Positions 51,415 through 60,557 are shown, counted from the first letter of the stretch. The stretch: DNA of 64,000 nt from Christensenella sp. UBA1242 (GCA_002308915.1 DBWI01000024.1:1-64000); one strand, 5' to 3'. Made by a program: numbers and translations. Notes: generated by a model from the sequence alone, not told the origin.

Positions 51415-51661
51415 TATTCAACTCCTCAAATAATTTATTATATATTTCTTGTGAAATATTGAGCTTATATACGCGATTAAGTATTTTTTTTGAAATTAAT
51501 GCTGTTTTGCATGAATTGTCATTACAAACATAACAACCTTTTCCAGTCTTTTGTTTTAAGTTATCTAAATAAACTTCATCATTGACAAGTGTAATTCTTA
51601 TCATATTCTTTTTGTCTTGTTTCTTTTTACAAACGCAACAAGTTCGAATGATTTCTTTCAT
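51386..51661 (-). CDS. ylxR: YlxR (RnpM) nucleic-acid-binding protein
   Basis: 91 residues, with the YlxR motifs IRTCCVCKKKQDKKNMIRI and GKGCYVCND. B. subtilis YlxR (RnpM) has been reported to bind RNase P RNA. It overlaps the nusA stop by one base. Confidence 0.92.
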   Translation of the reverse strand: MKEIIRTCCVCKKKQDKKNMIRITLVNDEVYLDNLKQKTGKGCYVCNDNSCKTALISKKILNRVYKLNISQEIYNKLFEELNIAEGNNSKN

Positions 51662-52866
51662 TATTCACCATCTGTATCATCAAAATCTGTAAGTTCAACA
51701 ACTTCACTTAATTCATCATTTGACATTGGGTCAAGTTGAATTTCTTCCAAACTTGCAAATGAATCCATGTCATCATCACCAGAAACATCAGAAAGTTCAT
51801 ATTCAACATCTTTAACTTCATTGTTTTGCGTTTCTGATAATGGCTTAACATCAATTTTCCAACCAGTAAGTCTTGCAGCTAATCTAACATTTTGACCACT
51901 TTTACCTATTGCAAGACTAAGTTTGTCATCAGGAACAATTGCTCTTGAAGATTTTAAACTTTCATTTATTTCTATACTGATTACTTTTGCTGGACTTAAT
52001 GCATTTGCAATATATTCAATTGGGTCATCTGAATATGGAACCAAATCAATCTTTTCTCCATTAAGTTCATTCATTATTGTATTAATTCTTACTCCATGAT
52101 TACCAACACAAGCACCTAATGCATCAATGTGTGGTTTAGTTGACATAATAGCAATCTTAGATCTATTTCCAGCATCTCTAACAAGATTTTTGATAACAAC
52201 ATCACCACTTTCGATTTCTGGAATTTCAACTTCCATTAATCTTCTTAAAAATCCAACAGCTGTTCTTGATACTTGAATTTGAATACCTTTGAAAGTATCT
52301 TTAATTTTCTTAACATATACTTTAATTCTATCATTAACATGATATTTTTCACCAGGTATTTGATCTTGTTCAAGCATAACACCTTCTGTATGAGAACCAG
52401 CAATTTGAACATAAACAATATTTTTGTCTATTCTTTTTACTATTGTTGTTAATAGTTCATCTTCTTTTTGATTAAGTTCTTCAATAGCATATTGTCTTTC
52501 AATTTCTTTAAGTTTTTGCATAACAACTTGTTTTGCTGTTTGTGCTGCAATTCTTCCGAAATCTTTTGTGTTTTCTTCTTGCATTATTGTATCACCAATC
52601 TTGTAAGATGCTTTAATCTTTTTGGCATCTTCAAGACTGATTTCCTTGTCTTGATTTTCAACTTCTTCAACTACTGTTTTGTAACTATAAATTTTAATAG
52701 TATTCTTTTCTGGAACAAGTTTAACAAAAGCACTTTTTGCTTCGCCATACATTTTTTTGTATGCTGAAGTTAATGCGTTTTCTAATGTTTCAATAAGTTG
52801 TTGTGCGTTAATCTTTTTTGTTACTTCAAGTTCTTCTAATGCTTGAAAAAAATCTTTATTTGTCAT
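51661..52866 (-). CDS. nusA: Transcription factor NusA
   Basis: 401 residues: N-terminal RNA polymerase-binding domain (about 1-125), S1 domain, then two KH domains (GACVGNHGVRINTIMNEL and KLSLAIGKSGQNVRLAARLTG). The C-terminus is an acidic tail (about 350-401). It modulates pausing and termination. It lies between rimP and ylxR in the conserved order. Start preceded by AAGGAG. Confidence 0.97.
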   Translation of the reverse strand: MTNKDFFQALEELEVTKKINAQQLIETLENALTSAYKKMYGEAKSAFVKLVPEKNTIKIYSYKTVVEEVENQDKEISLEDAKKIKASYKIGDTIMQEENTKDFGRIAAQTAKQVVMQKLKEIERQYAIEELNQKEDELLTTIVKRIDKNIVYVQIAGSHTEGVMLEQDQIPGEKYHVNDRIKVYVKKIKDTFKGIQIQVSRTAVGFLRRLMEVEIPEIESGDVVIKNLVRDAGNRSKIAIMSTKPHIDALGACVGNHGVRINTIMNELNGEKIDLVPYSDDPIEYIANALSPAKVISIEINESLKSSRAIVPDDKLSLAIGKSGQNVRLAARLTGWKIDVKPLSETQNNEVKDVEYELSDVSGDDDMDSFASLEEIQLDPMSNDELSEVVELTDFDDTDGE

Positions 52867-52877
52867 TTCTTTTCTCC

Positions 52878-53339
52878 TTAAAATTCTATCACTGGGCTAA
52901 TTTGTGCAACTTCTTTTCTATCAAAAGTTAAATTTTGTTTACCATCAAATATTGTAACTTCTGTTTCAGAAAAATCAATAAGTTCTCCGACAAACCTTTT
53001 TGCCCCATTTTTTTGTTTGTAGAGTGTTATTTCAACCTTTTTGCCTTTATTTTTAATAAAATCTCTTTGATTTTTTATTGGTCTATCTAAACCAGGTGAA
53101 CTAACATTCAAAATATATGGTTCGTCGTTTGTAATATTGATTTCATCCAATAAATCTGTAATTGCATTATTAACTTTTTCACAATCATCAATTTGTATAC
53201 CATTTGATGAATCAATGTAAAAAGTCAAATTCATTCCATCAACTTTTTTTGCGTACTCAACCTCAACAACTTCATAGCCAAGACTTTCTATTATTGGATT
53301 GATTTTTTGTTCGCAAATTTCTACAACCTTACTTGCCAT
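52878..53339 (-). CDS. rimP: Ribosome maturation factor RimP
   Basis: 153 residues with the two RimP domains (LGYEVVEVEYAKKVDGMNL and VSSPGLDRPIKNQRDF). Needed for 30S assembly. First gene of the rimP-nusA-ylxR-ylxQ-infB-rbfA unit, after a 110-bp gap with a perfect hairpin. Start preceded by GGAG. Confidence 0.95.
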   Translation of the reverse strand: MASKVVEICEQKINPIIESLGYEVVEVEYAKKVDGMNLTFYIDSSNGIQIDDCEKVNNAITDLLDEINITNDEPYILNVSSPGLDRPIKNQRDFIKNKGKKVEITLYKQKNGAKRFVGELIDFSETEVTIFDGKQNLTFDRKEVAQISPVIEF

Positions 53340-53360
53340 AAATTTTCTCCTATCTACAAT

Positions 53361-53387
53361 TAAGAGTGGGCTGTTCGCCCACTCTTA
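53361..53387. repeat. Perfect hairpin between the PolC-like gene and rimP
   Basis: TAAGAGTGGGC / GCCCACTCTTA, an 11-bp perfect stem with loop TGTTC. Neither side is followed by a T-run, so it is not an ordinary intrinsic terminator. It may be an mRNA-processing or stabilising hairpin. Confidence 0.75.
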
Positions 53388-53449
53388 ATCTAGCATAATT
53401 TATTCTAACATAAACTATAATATAAAATCAATAACTTTTATTGTTTTTT

Positions 53450-55009
53450 TTATATTTCATTTATTTTTAATAAAACTTTTGCAGTCATCAATGCATCTGC
53501 CAAAGCTCTGTGTGCATTAAAATCACCTAATTCTAATGCATCAACAACATTTGAAAGTTTATATTTTGGAAGATATAACTTTTTTCTAACAAGTTCCAAA
53601 CAATCAACTATTTTATTATCAAATGACAATGCAACTCTTTCTGCTGCAGATTGTATAAACCCAACATCAAAAAGTACATTATAACCAGACAAAATACTTC
53701 CTTCACAGAACTTGTAAAAATCTTGTATAACAACATCACATTTTGGTGCATCTTGAAGCATTTCCTGTGTAATTGATGTAATATCAACAATTTTTTCTTC
53801 AAGTTCTTTTGAAGTATAAACTAGTGTTTGAAATTGTTCAGTGATAACCCCCTTGTCCAATTTTACTGCACCAATTTCTATTATTTCATCAAAACGACTA
53901 TCTAGGCCAGTTGTCTCACAATCAAATACAACAAATGTATTATTCATTATAAAATCATTGTATTTTGCAACTGTGTCAAACAAATTGGCTTGTTTATTCT
54001 CAATATATGGCTTTGGTTTGATGAGTTGATATTTGTCAATATGTACATCATGTTGAATTTCAACTTTTTCATCAACAATAACTTGCGGATTTATTATTTC
54101 ACATAAAGATAAACTTCTTATATACAAAGTAGTATCTCTTTCTGTCTTTTTGATATCCCCAATAACTAATATTTTGTCGCCATCTTTAATTTTCCTAATT
54201 TTTGGCAAATTGGCTTTTGTTGAAAAATATATGGCAGAAATTGATTTAGTATGATCAGTTAAAGTGAATTTATAATAGTAACTAGGCTCTTCGCTGCCTT
54301 TCTTTTTTGATCTTCTTGATATATATGTCTTTTCAACCAAATTTTCAACCTTCCCAGCAAGAATCACAGAAAGCTTGCTTTCCTCTTGGTCAATAATTTG
54401 TTCAGGCATTGGAGTAATCTCTTTACCAAATATCACTTCTGGTTCATAAACCAAATATCTGGCAACATTTTTAGGCTTTGGAATATTTTCATATATTTGT
54501 TTTTCATGATCAACTAAAGCTGACTCATCAATTTGTTTGTTGCTTTGGCATGCCTTTATTGAAAAACTTCCAATAAAATTTCTATCCAATGCCTCAATTA
54601 ACTTGAACTTTAAATTATTATTAAAAAAATAATCATATAGTTCTTTTATTAAATATAATACAATTTCAACTTGATCCTCATTAATATTTACCTCAACACT
54701 ATCCTGTTTGTAATAAACAAACATAGATGGCAATGTATCCTTAAAGTAATTTAACAAGAATTTTTGAATTAATTCTTTATCTAAATAGCTTTTTTTGAAT
54801 TTTACTTTTACATTGCAACCCACTTGCAGTGTTGATATAACAAAATTTGTTATTTCTTTTTTTTCGTTTGAAGACAATTCAAGATCGTTAGGATGCAAAA
54901 AACAAACTTCTGCACAAGACAAAAGAGTGTTATAATCTACACCTAACACTCTTAACCTTTCATATTTATTATTAAATTCCTTATTTAATAAATTTAATAT
55001 TTCCATCAT
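53450..55009 (-). CDS. PolC-like protein with exonuclease domain but no polymerase
   Basis: 519 residues. About 1-200 correspond to the N-terminal region of PolC; 213-305 to its OB fold (KLSVILAGKVENL, TLTDHTKSISAIYF); 355-519 are a DEDDh exonuclease with Exo I D363-E365 (FDCETTG), Exo II D448 (GYNVLFD) and Exo III H500 and D505 (HRALAD). PolC normally has about 1,400 residues with a PHP domain and the polymerase beyond. The protein ends cleanly at the exonuclease boundary, no remnants follow, and it occupies the rseP-rimP slot where polC sits in other Bacillota. It overlaps rseP by four bases. Confidence 0.85.
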   Translation of the reverse strand: MMEILNLLNKEFNNKYERLRVLGVDYNTLLSCAEVCFLHPNDLELSSNEKKEITNFVISTLQVGCNVKVKFKKSYLDKELIQKFLLNYFKDTLPSMFVYYKQDSVEVNINEDQVEIVLYLIKELYDYFFNNNLKFKLIEALDRNFIGSFSIKACQSNKQIDESALVDHEKQIYENIPKPKNVARYLVYEPEVIFGKEITPMPEQIIDQEESKLSVILAGKVENLVEKTYISRRSKKKGSEEPSYYYKFTLTDHTKSISAIYFSTKANLPKIRKIKDGDKILVIGDIKKTERDTTLYIRSLSLCEIINPQVIVDEKVEIQHDVHIDKYQLIKPKPYIENKQANLFDTVAKYNDFIMNNTFVVFDCETTGLDSRFDEIIEIGAVKLDKGVITEQFQTLVYTSKELEEKIVDITSITQEMLQDAPKCDVVIQDFYKFCEGSILSGYNVLFDVGFIQSAAERVALSFDNKIVDCLELVRKKLYLPKYKLSNVVDALELGDFNAHRALADALMTAKVLLKINEI

Positions 55010-56271
55010 ATACCACTAAAAATTAAATGCACTATATCGGCAACTATAACAAAGCCTAACAAGAATAATAGTCCATAAGTATGGATATAATTTTCAACTT
55101 TTCTTGAAACGACTGGCTTTCTGAATATCCACTCTAGCAAGGTAAATACAGCATGCCCACCATCTAATGCTGGTATTGGTAAAAAGTTAAATACAGCAAG
55201 ATTTGAAGCCAATAATGGAAGTAATATAAACAAATTCACAAAGTTTTCTTGTATGCGTGCAGACATTACTGCAATTGTTGATATTGAACCACCCAATTCT
55301 TTAAACGCAATTTGTCCAGTAATTATTTGTCCAAAGCCTTTTAAAACTACCCATGCAAAACCAAATGCAACTTCAAAAGACCTACCAAGTGCTTCAAGAA
55401 AACTATGTTGATAAGCTGAACAAGAAAATCCGCCAACTAAAACATTTGCTGTTGTTCCATCTTCTTTTGTTTCCACTTCTTCTTTTAATCTAATCACAAC
55501 ATCAACCATTTTATTATCACGTTTTACTGTTAATGTTATGTCCTTATCTGCACCTTGTTCTCCAAGAAATTGGCTAAAAGTTCCAGAGAAAGCAAAACTA
55601 ATTTGTTTGCCATTTACTTTCCAAATAACATCACCTTCTTGAAGTTCCCCATAATATGCAGCATAATCTGGATTTAGTTGTGATACTTTTGGAATATCGT
55701 ATCCAAACCCTAGCAACAATATAAAAGAAAACAAAATAGCACTCAAAAAGTTAAATGTAACTCCTGCAGCGTATACCAAAAGCCTTTTCCATGGCTTTTG
55801 TTCATTAAACAACAAATAATCTCTTTCTTTTTTGTTTTCAATTATTTCCTTGTTTGGTATTTCTTTTATTTCATCAATAATCTCTGATGCTTTTTCACTC
55901 ACTTTGAGTTCTTTGTTTTCATCTGCATTTGAAGAGTCGATTTGAACTTCTGCTTCATTATTTATTTCATTGTTATCTGAAGTTTTTTCATCTTTATTCT
56001 CGTCTACGTCTTCTTCATCTTCTTCACCAGCAAATGCACAATAACCACCTAAAGGAAAAATACGAAGTGAAATTAACTCACCTCGTTTGTTCTTATGTTG
56101 AATTATTGCTTTTCCAAAACCAACGGAAAATTCATTGATTTTGAAACCAAGCCATCTTCCTATAATGTAATGTCCAAATTCATGAATCAATACCATTAAA
56201 AGAAGAATAACAATAGCAAGAACTACATACATAATAGTAGAAAAAATACCTGCACAAATTAAACTCATCAA
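55006..56271 (-). CDS. rseP: RseP-type site-2 protease
   Basis: 421 residues. N-terminal membrane segment with HEFGH (30-34), one PDZ domain (about 205-290), and C-terminal membrane segments with LDGGH (369-373). It cleaves anti-sigma factors and signal-peptide remnants in the membrane. Between the first two membrane parts, residues about 82-150 form a highly acidic insertion (EEDEEDVDEN and onward) not usual in the family. dxr, which normally lies between cdsA and rseP, is absent. Spacing to cdsA is 6 nt. Confidence 0.95.
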   Translation of the reverse strand: MMSLICAGIFSTIMYVVLAIVILLLMVLIHEFGHYIIGRWLGFKINEFSVGFGKAIIQHKNKRGELISLRIFPLGGYCAFAGEEDEEDVDENKDEKTSDNNEINNEAEVQIDSSNADENKELKVSEKASEIIDEIKEIPNKEIIENKKERDYLLFNEQKPWKRLLVYAAGVTFNFLSAILFSFILLLGFGYDIPKVSQLNPDYAAYYGELQEGDVIWKVNGKQISFAFSGTFSQFLGEQGADKDITLTVKRDNKMVDVVIRLKEEVETKEDGTTANVLVGGFSCSAYQHSFLEALGRSFEVAFGFAWVVLKGFGQIITGQIAFKELGGSISTIAVMSARIQENFVNLFILLPLLASNLAVFNFLPIPALDGGHAVFTLLEWIFRKPVVSRKVENYIHTYGLLFLLGFVIVADIVHLIFSGI

Positions 56272-56277
56272 ATTCTC

Positions 56278-57225
56278 CTATAATACAATAATTAAGAATA
56301 GCATTACAACAAGTATACTTAACAAATGGCTATCCATTCTATCCAATATACCACCATGTCCTGGCAAAAGAGTTCCTGAATCTTTTACATTTGCTTTACG
56401 CTTTAACCAACTTTCAAAAAGGTCACCAAGTTGACACAAAATACTAGCAACAGCACCAACTATAATCAACTGCCAGAAATGAAGCCCAACACTTGCAAAA
56501 GTAGCAGAATATTCTGGTATAGCATCAAAAATCAAGAACAAAGCAACTGCACTTATTGTTCCCCAGACAAAACCTCCTATTGCTCCAGAGATTGTCTTGT
56601 TTGGACTAATCTTTGGACAAAGTTTTGGCCCTTTAAATAACATTCCTGTTAAGTATGCGAATGTATCTGTGAAAATTGGCATACAAAATGCTAATATTAA
56701 AGCAAAAGTTGCAATCATAGTTAAGCTATTTGCAGAATTATTAAATAAATATTGCAAGCCATTTAATTGATTAACAAATACAAATAATAACATCAAAAGT
56801 GCTGGATATAAATCGATTAACATTGTTTGAATAGATTTGTATATTGAAAAAGTTTCTACTTTTAATTTCAAATTTCTTGTTTGAATTTCATTTTGAGTCT
56901 TTTTGTAAGTAATAAGGCAATAAAACCATTGTGCCATAACAAAAACAATTATTAATGACAATTGAACTAAAACAAGAAGATACCACTTCATGTTTACATT
57001 AATCCCCAAAATATAAAATCCATAAGCAAATACTGGATAAACAACAGCAAAATATAAATTATTGTATAAACCCATCTTTGCCATAAGTTTACTCATTTCA
57101 TAGCAACCAATAACTGCTAAAACCAAAATAAATGCATCAAAAATATATGGTGTTAACTGTCTTGAAATAAGAGCTAATACCAATGCTGCAATCATTGTGA
57201 TGCCTGTAAAAAATCTTTGTTTCAT
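56278..57225 (-). CDS. cdsA: Phosphatidate cytidylyltransferase
   Basis: 315 residues with about eight membrane segments. The signature occurs as DSGTLLPGHGGILDRMDSHL, with TDTFAYLTG upstream. It makes CDP-diacylglycerol for phospholipids. Overlaps the uppS stop by one base. Slightly longer than usual because of an insertion around residues 110-150. Confidence 0.95.
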   Translation of the reverse strand: MKQRFFTGITMIAALVLALISRQLTPYIFDAFILVLAVIGCYEMSKLMAKMGLYNNLYFAVVYPVFAYGFYILGINVNMKWYLLVLVQLSLIIVFVMAQWFYCLITYKKTQNEIQTRNLKLKVETFSIYKSIQTMLIDLYPALLMLLFVFVNQLNGLQYLFNNSANSLTMIATFALILAFCMPIFTDTFAYLTGMLFKGPKLCPKISPNKTISGAIGGFVWGTISAVALFLIFDAIPEYSATFASVGLHFWQLIIVGAVASILCQLGDLFESWLKRKANVKDSGTLLPGHGGILDRMDSHLLSILVVMLFLIIVL

Positions 57226-57944
57226 TATTTTTTCTCCTGTTTTATGCTTCCAAAACGTCTTTCTCGTTTTTGGTAATTAATTATTGCCCTAATTAAAGCT
57301 TTTTTATCAAAATCAGGCCAATAAATTTTAGGAAAATATAGTTCACTATATGCCCCTTGTAATAACATGAAATTACTCAATCTTTGTTCTCCACTTGTCC
57401 TGATTATCAAATCTGGATCTGGCAAATCAAAGGTATAAAGTTCTTTCATTAGTTCTTGTTCAGTAATACTCTTTGCACCTTTATTAATAAGAGAATTATA
57501 AGCTCTAACAACTTCTGCTCTTGAACCATAATTTAATCCTATATTGATAATAATGCTATTATTATTTTGGGTTTTTTCGATTATATCTATTAACTTTTTA
57601 TATAAAGAACTTGGAAGTTTTGATATGTCACCCATAGTTCTTATTTTAATATTACTGGACATTAATTGTTCATAGTTTGTATCAATATAGTTTTCAATTA
57701 AGTCAAATATTCCGTCAACTTCTTCTTTGCTCCTATTCCAATTTTCTGTTGAAAAAGCAAAAAAAGACATAACTTTAACACCAAGCTCTTTAGCAGCATC
57801 AACAACTCTTTTTAAAGCATTGACGCCAGCCTTGTGGCCTGCAAGTCTGGGCAATAATCTCTTCTTTGCCCATCTGCCATTCCCATCCATTATTATTGCA
57901 ATGTGAACTGGAATATTATTTGAATCTATTTTTTTGAACATCAA
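57225..57944 (-). CDS. uppS: Undecaprenyl diphosphate synthase
   Basis: 239 residues. Motifs: IIMDGNGRWAKKR with the catalytic aspartate, FAFSTENWNR and the C-terminal DPDLIIRTSGEQRLSNFML. It makes the C55 lipid carrier for cell-wall synthesis and thus needs IPP. One base separates it from the small PASTA-like gene upstream. Confidence 0.97.
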   Translation of the reverse strand: MMFKKIDSNNIPVHIAIIMDGNGRWAKKRLLPRLAGHKAGVNALKRVVDAAKELGVKVMSFFAFSTENWNRSKEEVDGIFDLIENYIDTNYEQLMSSNIKIRTMGDISKLPSSLYKKLIDIIEKTQNNNSIIINIGLNYGSRAEVVRAYNSLINKGAKSITEQELMKELYTFDLPDPDLIIRTSGEQRLSNFMLLQGAYSELYFPKIYWPDFDKKALIRAIINYQKRERRFGSIKQEKK

Positions 57945-57945
57945 G

Positions 57946-58137
57946 TCAATCCTTTAAATTAAATATAAATTCCCCTGTTGTTAAGATAACTGAATTATCT
58001 TGTAACACTTTTACATTTGTAACCAAAACAGTATCACCATTGACATTATGATTATTGCTTACTACAGTATACTTTATATTTTTGCTTTCAAGTTCTTTTT
58101 GGCAATCTGTCAACGTTCTACCGATTAAATGTTCCAT
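57946..58137 (-). CDS. Small protein with one PASTA-like domain
   Basis: 63 residues between frr and uppS, where pyrH or nothing is usual. The sequence LIGRTLTDCQKELESKNIKYTVV followed by two strands resembles a single PASTA domain (helix then three strands). PASTA domains bind muropeptides outside the cell, but this protein has no signal peptide or membrane helix, so it would act in the cytoplasm. It overlaps frr by one base and sits 1 nt from uppS, so it is translated with them. The assignment to PASTA is tentative. Confidence 0.7.
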   Translation of the reverse strand: MEHLIGRTLTDCQKELESKNIKYTVVSNNHNVNGDTVLVTNVKVLQDNSVILTTGEFIFNLKD

Positions 58138-58709
58138 TAGATTTCCATCACTTCTTTTTCTTTGTCGGCACTTTCTTTGTCACAAAGGGAAATATATTTA
58201 TCTTGAAGCTTTTGAACTTCATCTTCAAGTCCTGAATATTCATCTTCACTTATTTCAGAATCTTTTTTCATCTGCTTAAACATATCAAGACAATCACGTC
58301 TTGCATTTCTCATAACAACTTTTGTTTCCTCAGCAAGTTTTTTAACTTGTTTAACAATTTCTCTTCTGCGTTCTTCTGTTAAAGCTGGGAAAATTAATCT
58401 GATAATTTTTCCATCATCAGTTGGTTGCACTCCAAGGTCAGCAGCTTGAATTGCCTTTGAAACATTTTTAAGTTGACTTTGATCCCACACATTTATCGCA
58501 AGAACTCTTGCTTCTTGAACATTTATGTTTGCCATTTGATTTATTGGAGTTGGCACACCATAATATTCAACAACAACTTTATCCAAAATATGTGGATTTG
58601 CTCTTCCTGCCCTTATAATTTGATACTCAGAAATAAGGTGGTCAAGTGCTTTAGTTAAGTCTTCTTCATATTCCAACTTAACCTCATTTACCATTTCTTC
58701 GTCTTGCAT
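58137..58709 (-). CDS. frr: Ribosome recycling factor
   Basis: 190 residues, the RRF coiled coil and core (IRAGRANPHILDKVVVEYYG, then RRREIVKQVKKLAEE and NARRDCLDMFK). It splits post-termination ribosomes with EF-G. Start preceded by AAGGAG. pyrH, normally between tsf and frr, is missing; instead a terminator separates them. Confidence 0.97.
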   Translation of the reverse strand: MQDEEMVNEVKLEYEEDLTKALDHLISEYQIIRAGRANPHILDKVVVEYYGVPTPINQMANINVQEARVLAINVWDQSQLKNVSKAIQAADLGVQPTDDGKIIRLIFPALTEERRREIVKQVKKLAEETKVVMRNARRDCLDMFKQMKKDSEISEDEYSGLEDEVQKLQDKYISLCDKESADKEKEVMEI

Positions 58710-58793
58710 AATTTCTCCTTATATAATATTTTATTACTATTCATAATATTACAATATTAAGCAACATAAATCAAATGTTTTTGTACAAAAAGA

Positions 58794-58826
58794 AAAATCC
58801 ACTATCAAATTTAGTGGATTTTTTTT
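58794..58826. terminator. Terminator of rpsB-tsf
   Basis: AAAATCCACT / AGTGGATTTT, a 10-bp stem, with a T-run on the minus strand after it and on the plus strand as well. It lies right after the tsf stop. Confidence 0.88.
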
Positions 58827-58829
58827 GAC

Positions 58830-59483
58830 TTAGTTTTTCTTTGCAGTCATCTTGGCAATTTCTTCAGCAAGATTATCTTGTCTTTTTTCAAGACCTTCGC
58901 CCATTTCGTAACGAACAAATCTTCTAATACTAATTTTTTCACCAAGTGCTAAAACTGCTTCATTAACAACTTCTTTTACAGTCTTTGAAGGATCTTTTAC
59001 AAAATCTTGTTCAAGCAAACAAATTTCTTTATAGAACTTGTTTATTCTTCCCTCAACCATTCTTTCAACAACTGCAGCTGGTTTACCCTCATTGAGAGAT
59101 TGAGCAGTTAAAACTTCTTTTTCTTTTGCAACTTCTTCTGCAGGAACTTCATCTTGTCTTACATACTTTGGATTAGCAGCTGCAATTTGCATTGCAACAT
59201 CTTTTAATAATGTTTTGAATTGATCACTTCTTGCAACGAAATCTGTTTCACAGTTGATTTCAACCAAAACACCAATCTTTCCACCCATATGAATATATGA
59301 GCCAACAGCACCTTCTGCAGCAATTCTATCTTGTTTTTTTGCTGCTGCTGCAATACCTTTTTCACGAAGCCATGTAACAGCTTTGTCAAAATCTCCATCG
59401 CTTTCTGTTAAAGCTTTTTTACAATCCATCATACCAGCACCTGTTGCGGTACGAAGTTTAACAACATCTTGTGCAGTAAACAT
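58830..59483 (-). CDS. tsf: Elongation factor Ts, short form
   Basis: 217 residues: UBA-like N-terminal domain ([21 protein letters not shown]) and the core with [15 protein letters not shown]. About 75 residues shorter than the B. subtilis protein: only one of the two core repeats is complete, as in other short EF-Ts proteins. It recycles EF-Tu. It follows rpsB by 4 nt. Confidence 0.95.
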   Translation of the reverse strand: MFTAQDVVKLRTATGAGMMDCKKALTESDGDFDKAVTWLREKGIAAAAKKQDRIAAEGAVGSYIHMGGKIGVLVEINCETDFVARSDQFKTLLKDVAMQIAAANPKYVRQDEVPAEEVAKEKEVLTAQSLNEGKPAAVVERMVEGRINKFYKEICLLEQDFVKDPSKTVKEVVNEAVLALGEKISIRRFVRYEMGEGLEKRQDNLAEEIAKMTAKKN

Positions 59484-59487
59484 TATA

Positions 59488-60372
59488 TTATTCTCCTTTA
59501 TCTTCTGCAGCAGGAGCTTCTGCTACTTCTTCTGTTTCTTCAGCTTTTTCAACTTTCTTTGTTGATTTTCTTGGTTTTTTCTTTGGCTTTTCTTTGTCTT
59601 CATCTTTTACTTCTGCTGTTTTAACTTCTGCCAAAACATCAGCCATATCGATATTGCCATCTTCTTCTGTTTCTTCTTTTTGAACACTTACGCCTTCTCT
59701 TGCTTCAATAACAGCGTCTGCCATAGCACCAGCAATAAGTTTTACTGAACGAATTGCATCGTCATTTCCTGGAATTACATAATCAATTCCTGTTGGGTCA
59801 CAATTTGTATCAATAAGTCCAACAAGTGGAATATTAAGAGCTTTTGCTTCTTTAATACAAATGTGTTCTTTTGTTGAGTCAACAACAAAGATAACGCCTG
59901 GCATTTCTCTCATTTCTTTAATGCCACCAAGGTTAGCTTCTAGTTTTTCTCTTTCATGTTTAAGAATAGCTACTTCTTTCTTTGGAAGAAGTTCAAATTC
60001 ACCTAATTTCTCCATTTGATTAAGTTTGTTTAATCTTTCTACTCTTTGTTTAATTGTTTTGAAGTTTGTGAGTGTACCACCTAGCCAACGATTGTTAACA
60101 TAGAACATACCGCATCTCTCTGCTTCTTCTTTTACAGCTTCTTGAGCTTGTTTCTTTGTGCCTACAAACAATACTGATTTGCCTGAAGCAACTACGTCTC
60201 TAACAAATGCATAAGCATTGTCAACGAGAACTGATGTTTCTTCTAGATTGATGATATGAATATCATTTCTTGCTGTGTAGATGTATGGAGCCATCTTAGG
60301 ATTCCACTTTCTTGTTTGATGACCAAAGTGAACACCTGCTTCTAGAAGTTGTTTCATTGAAATAACTGACAT
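59488..60372 (-). CDS. rpsB: Ribosomal protein S2
   Basis: 294 residues. The S2 core ([44 protein letters not shown]) ends around residue 230 and is followed by a low-complexity tail rich in Glu, Lys and Ala. The frame runs 47 codons further upstream through the mRNA leader; the ATG at 60372 with AAAGGAGG upstream is the true start. Confidence 0.97.
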   Translation of the reverse strand: MSVISMKQLLEAGVHFGHQTRKWNPKMAPYIYTARNDIHIINLEETSVLVDNAYAFVRDVVASGKSVLFVGTKKQAQEAVKEEAERCGMFYVNNRWLGGTLTNFKTIKQRVERLNKLNQMEKLGEFELLPKKEVAILKHEREKLEANLGGIKEMREMPGVIFVVDSTKEHICIKEAKALNIPLVGLIDTNCDPTGIDYVIPGNDDAIRSVKLIAGAMADAVIEAREGVSVQKEETEEDGNIDMADVLAEVKTAEVKDEDKEKPKKKPRKSTKKVEKAEETEEVAEAPAAEDKGE

Positions 60373-60497
60373 AAAATTTTTATCCTCCTTTGTTTTTAGT
60401 CTTCCTTGGTGTTTTAAAACTCTCATCGCAACCTGCAAAATGCATAGGCAACCGCTTTGAAATTTACTACCAAGTGTTAATTTGTCAATGAATGACC
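60373..60497 (-). promoter_or_regulatory. Structured 5' leader of rpsB
   Basis: About 125 nt between the predicted start and the rpsB ATG. CTTGGT (about 60470-60475) can pair with ACCAAG (about 60400-60405) in a long-range helix, enclosing GCGGTTGCCTATGC and TGCAGGTTGCG. Compact and GC-richer than the flanks; could be an S2-binding autoregulatory leader, which is inference. Confidence 0.5.
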
Positions 60498-60503
60498 TTG
60501 TAA

Positions 60504-60532
60504 TATATAACATATATAAAAATTAAAATCAA
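60504..60532 (-). promoter_or_regulatory. Promoter of rpsB-tsf
   Basis: Minus strand TTGATT (60532-60527), 17 bp, TATATA (60509-60504) preceded by TGT as an extended -10. Confidence 0.6.
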
Positions 60533-60557
60533 GTATTTTTTCAATAAAAAAAATATA

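Noticed and set aside
53361..53387. Hairpin as an intrinsic terminator
   Set aside because: No T-run on either strand; listed as an unexplained hairpin instead.
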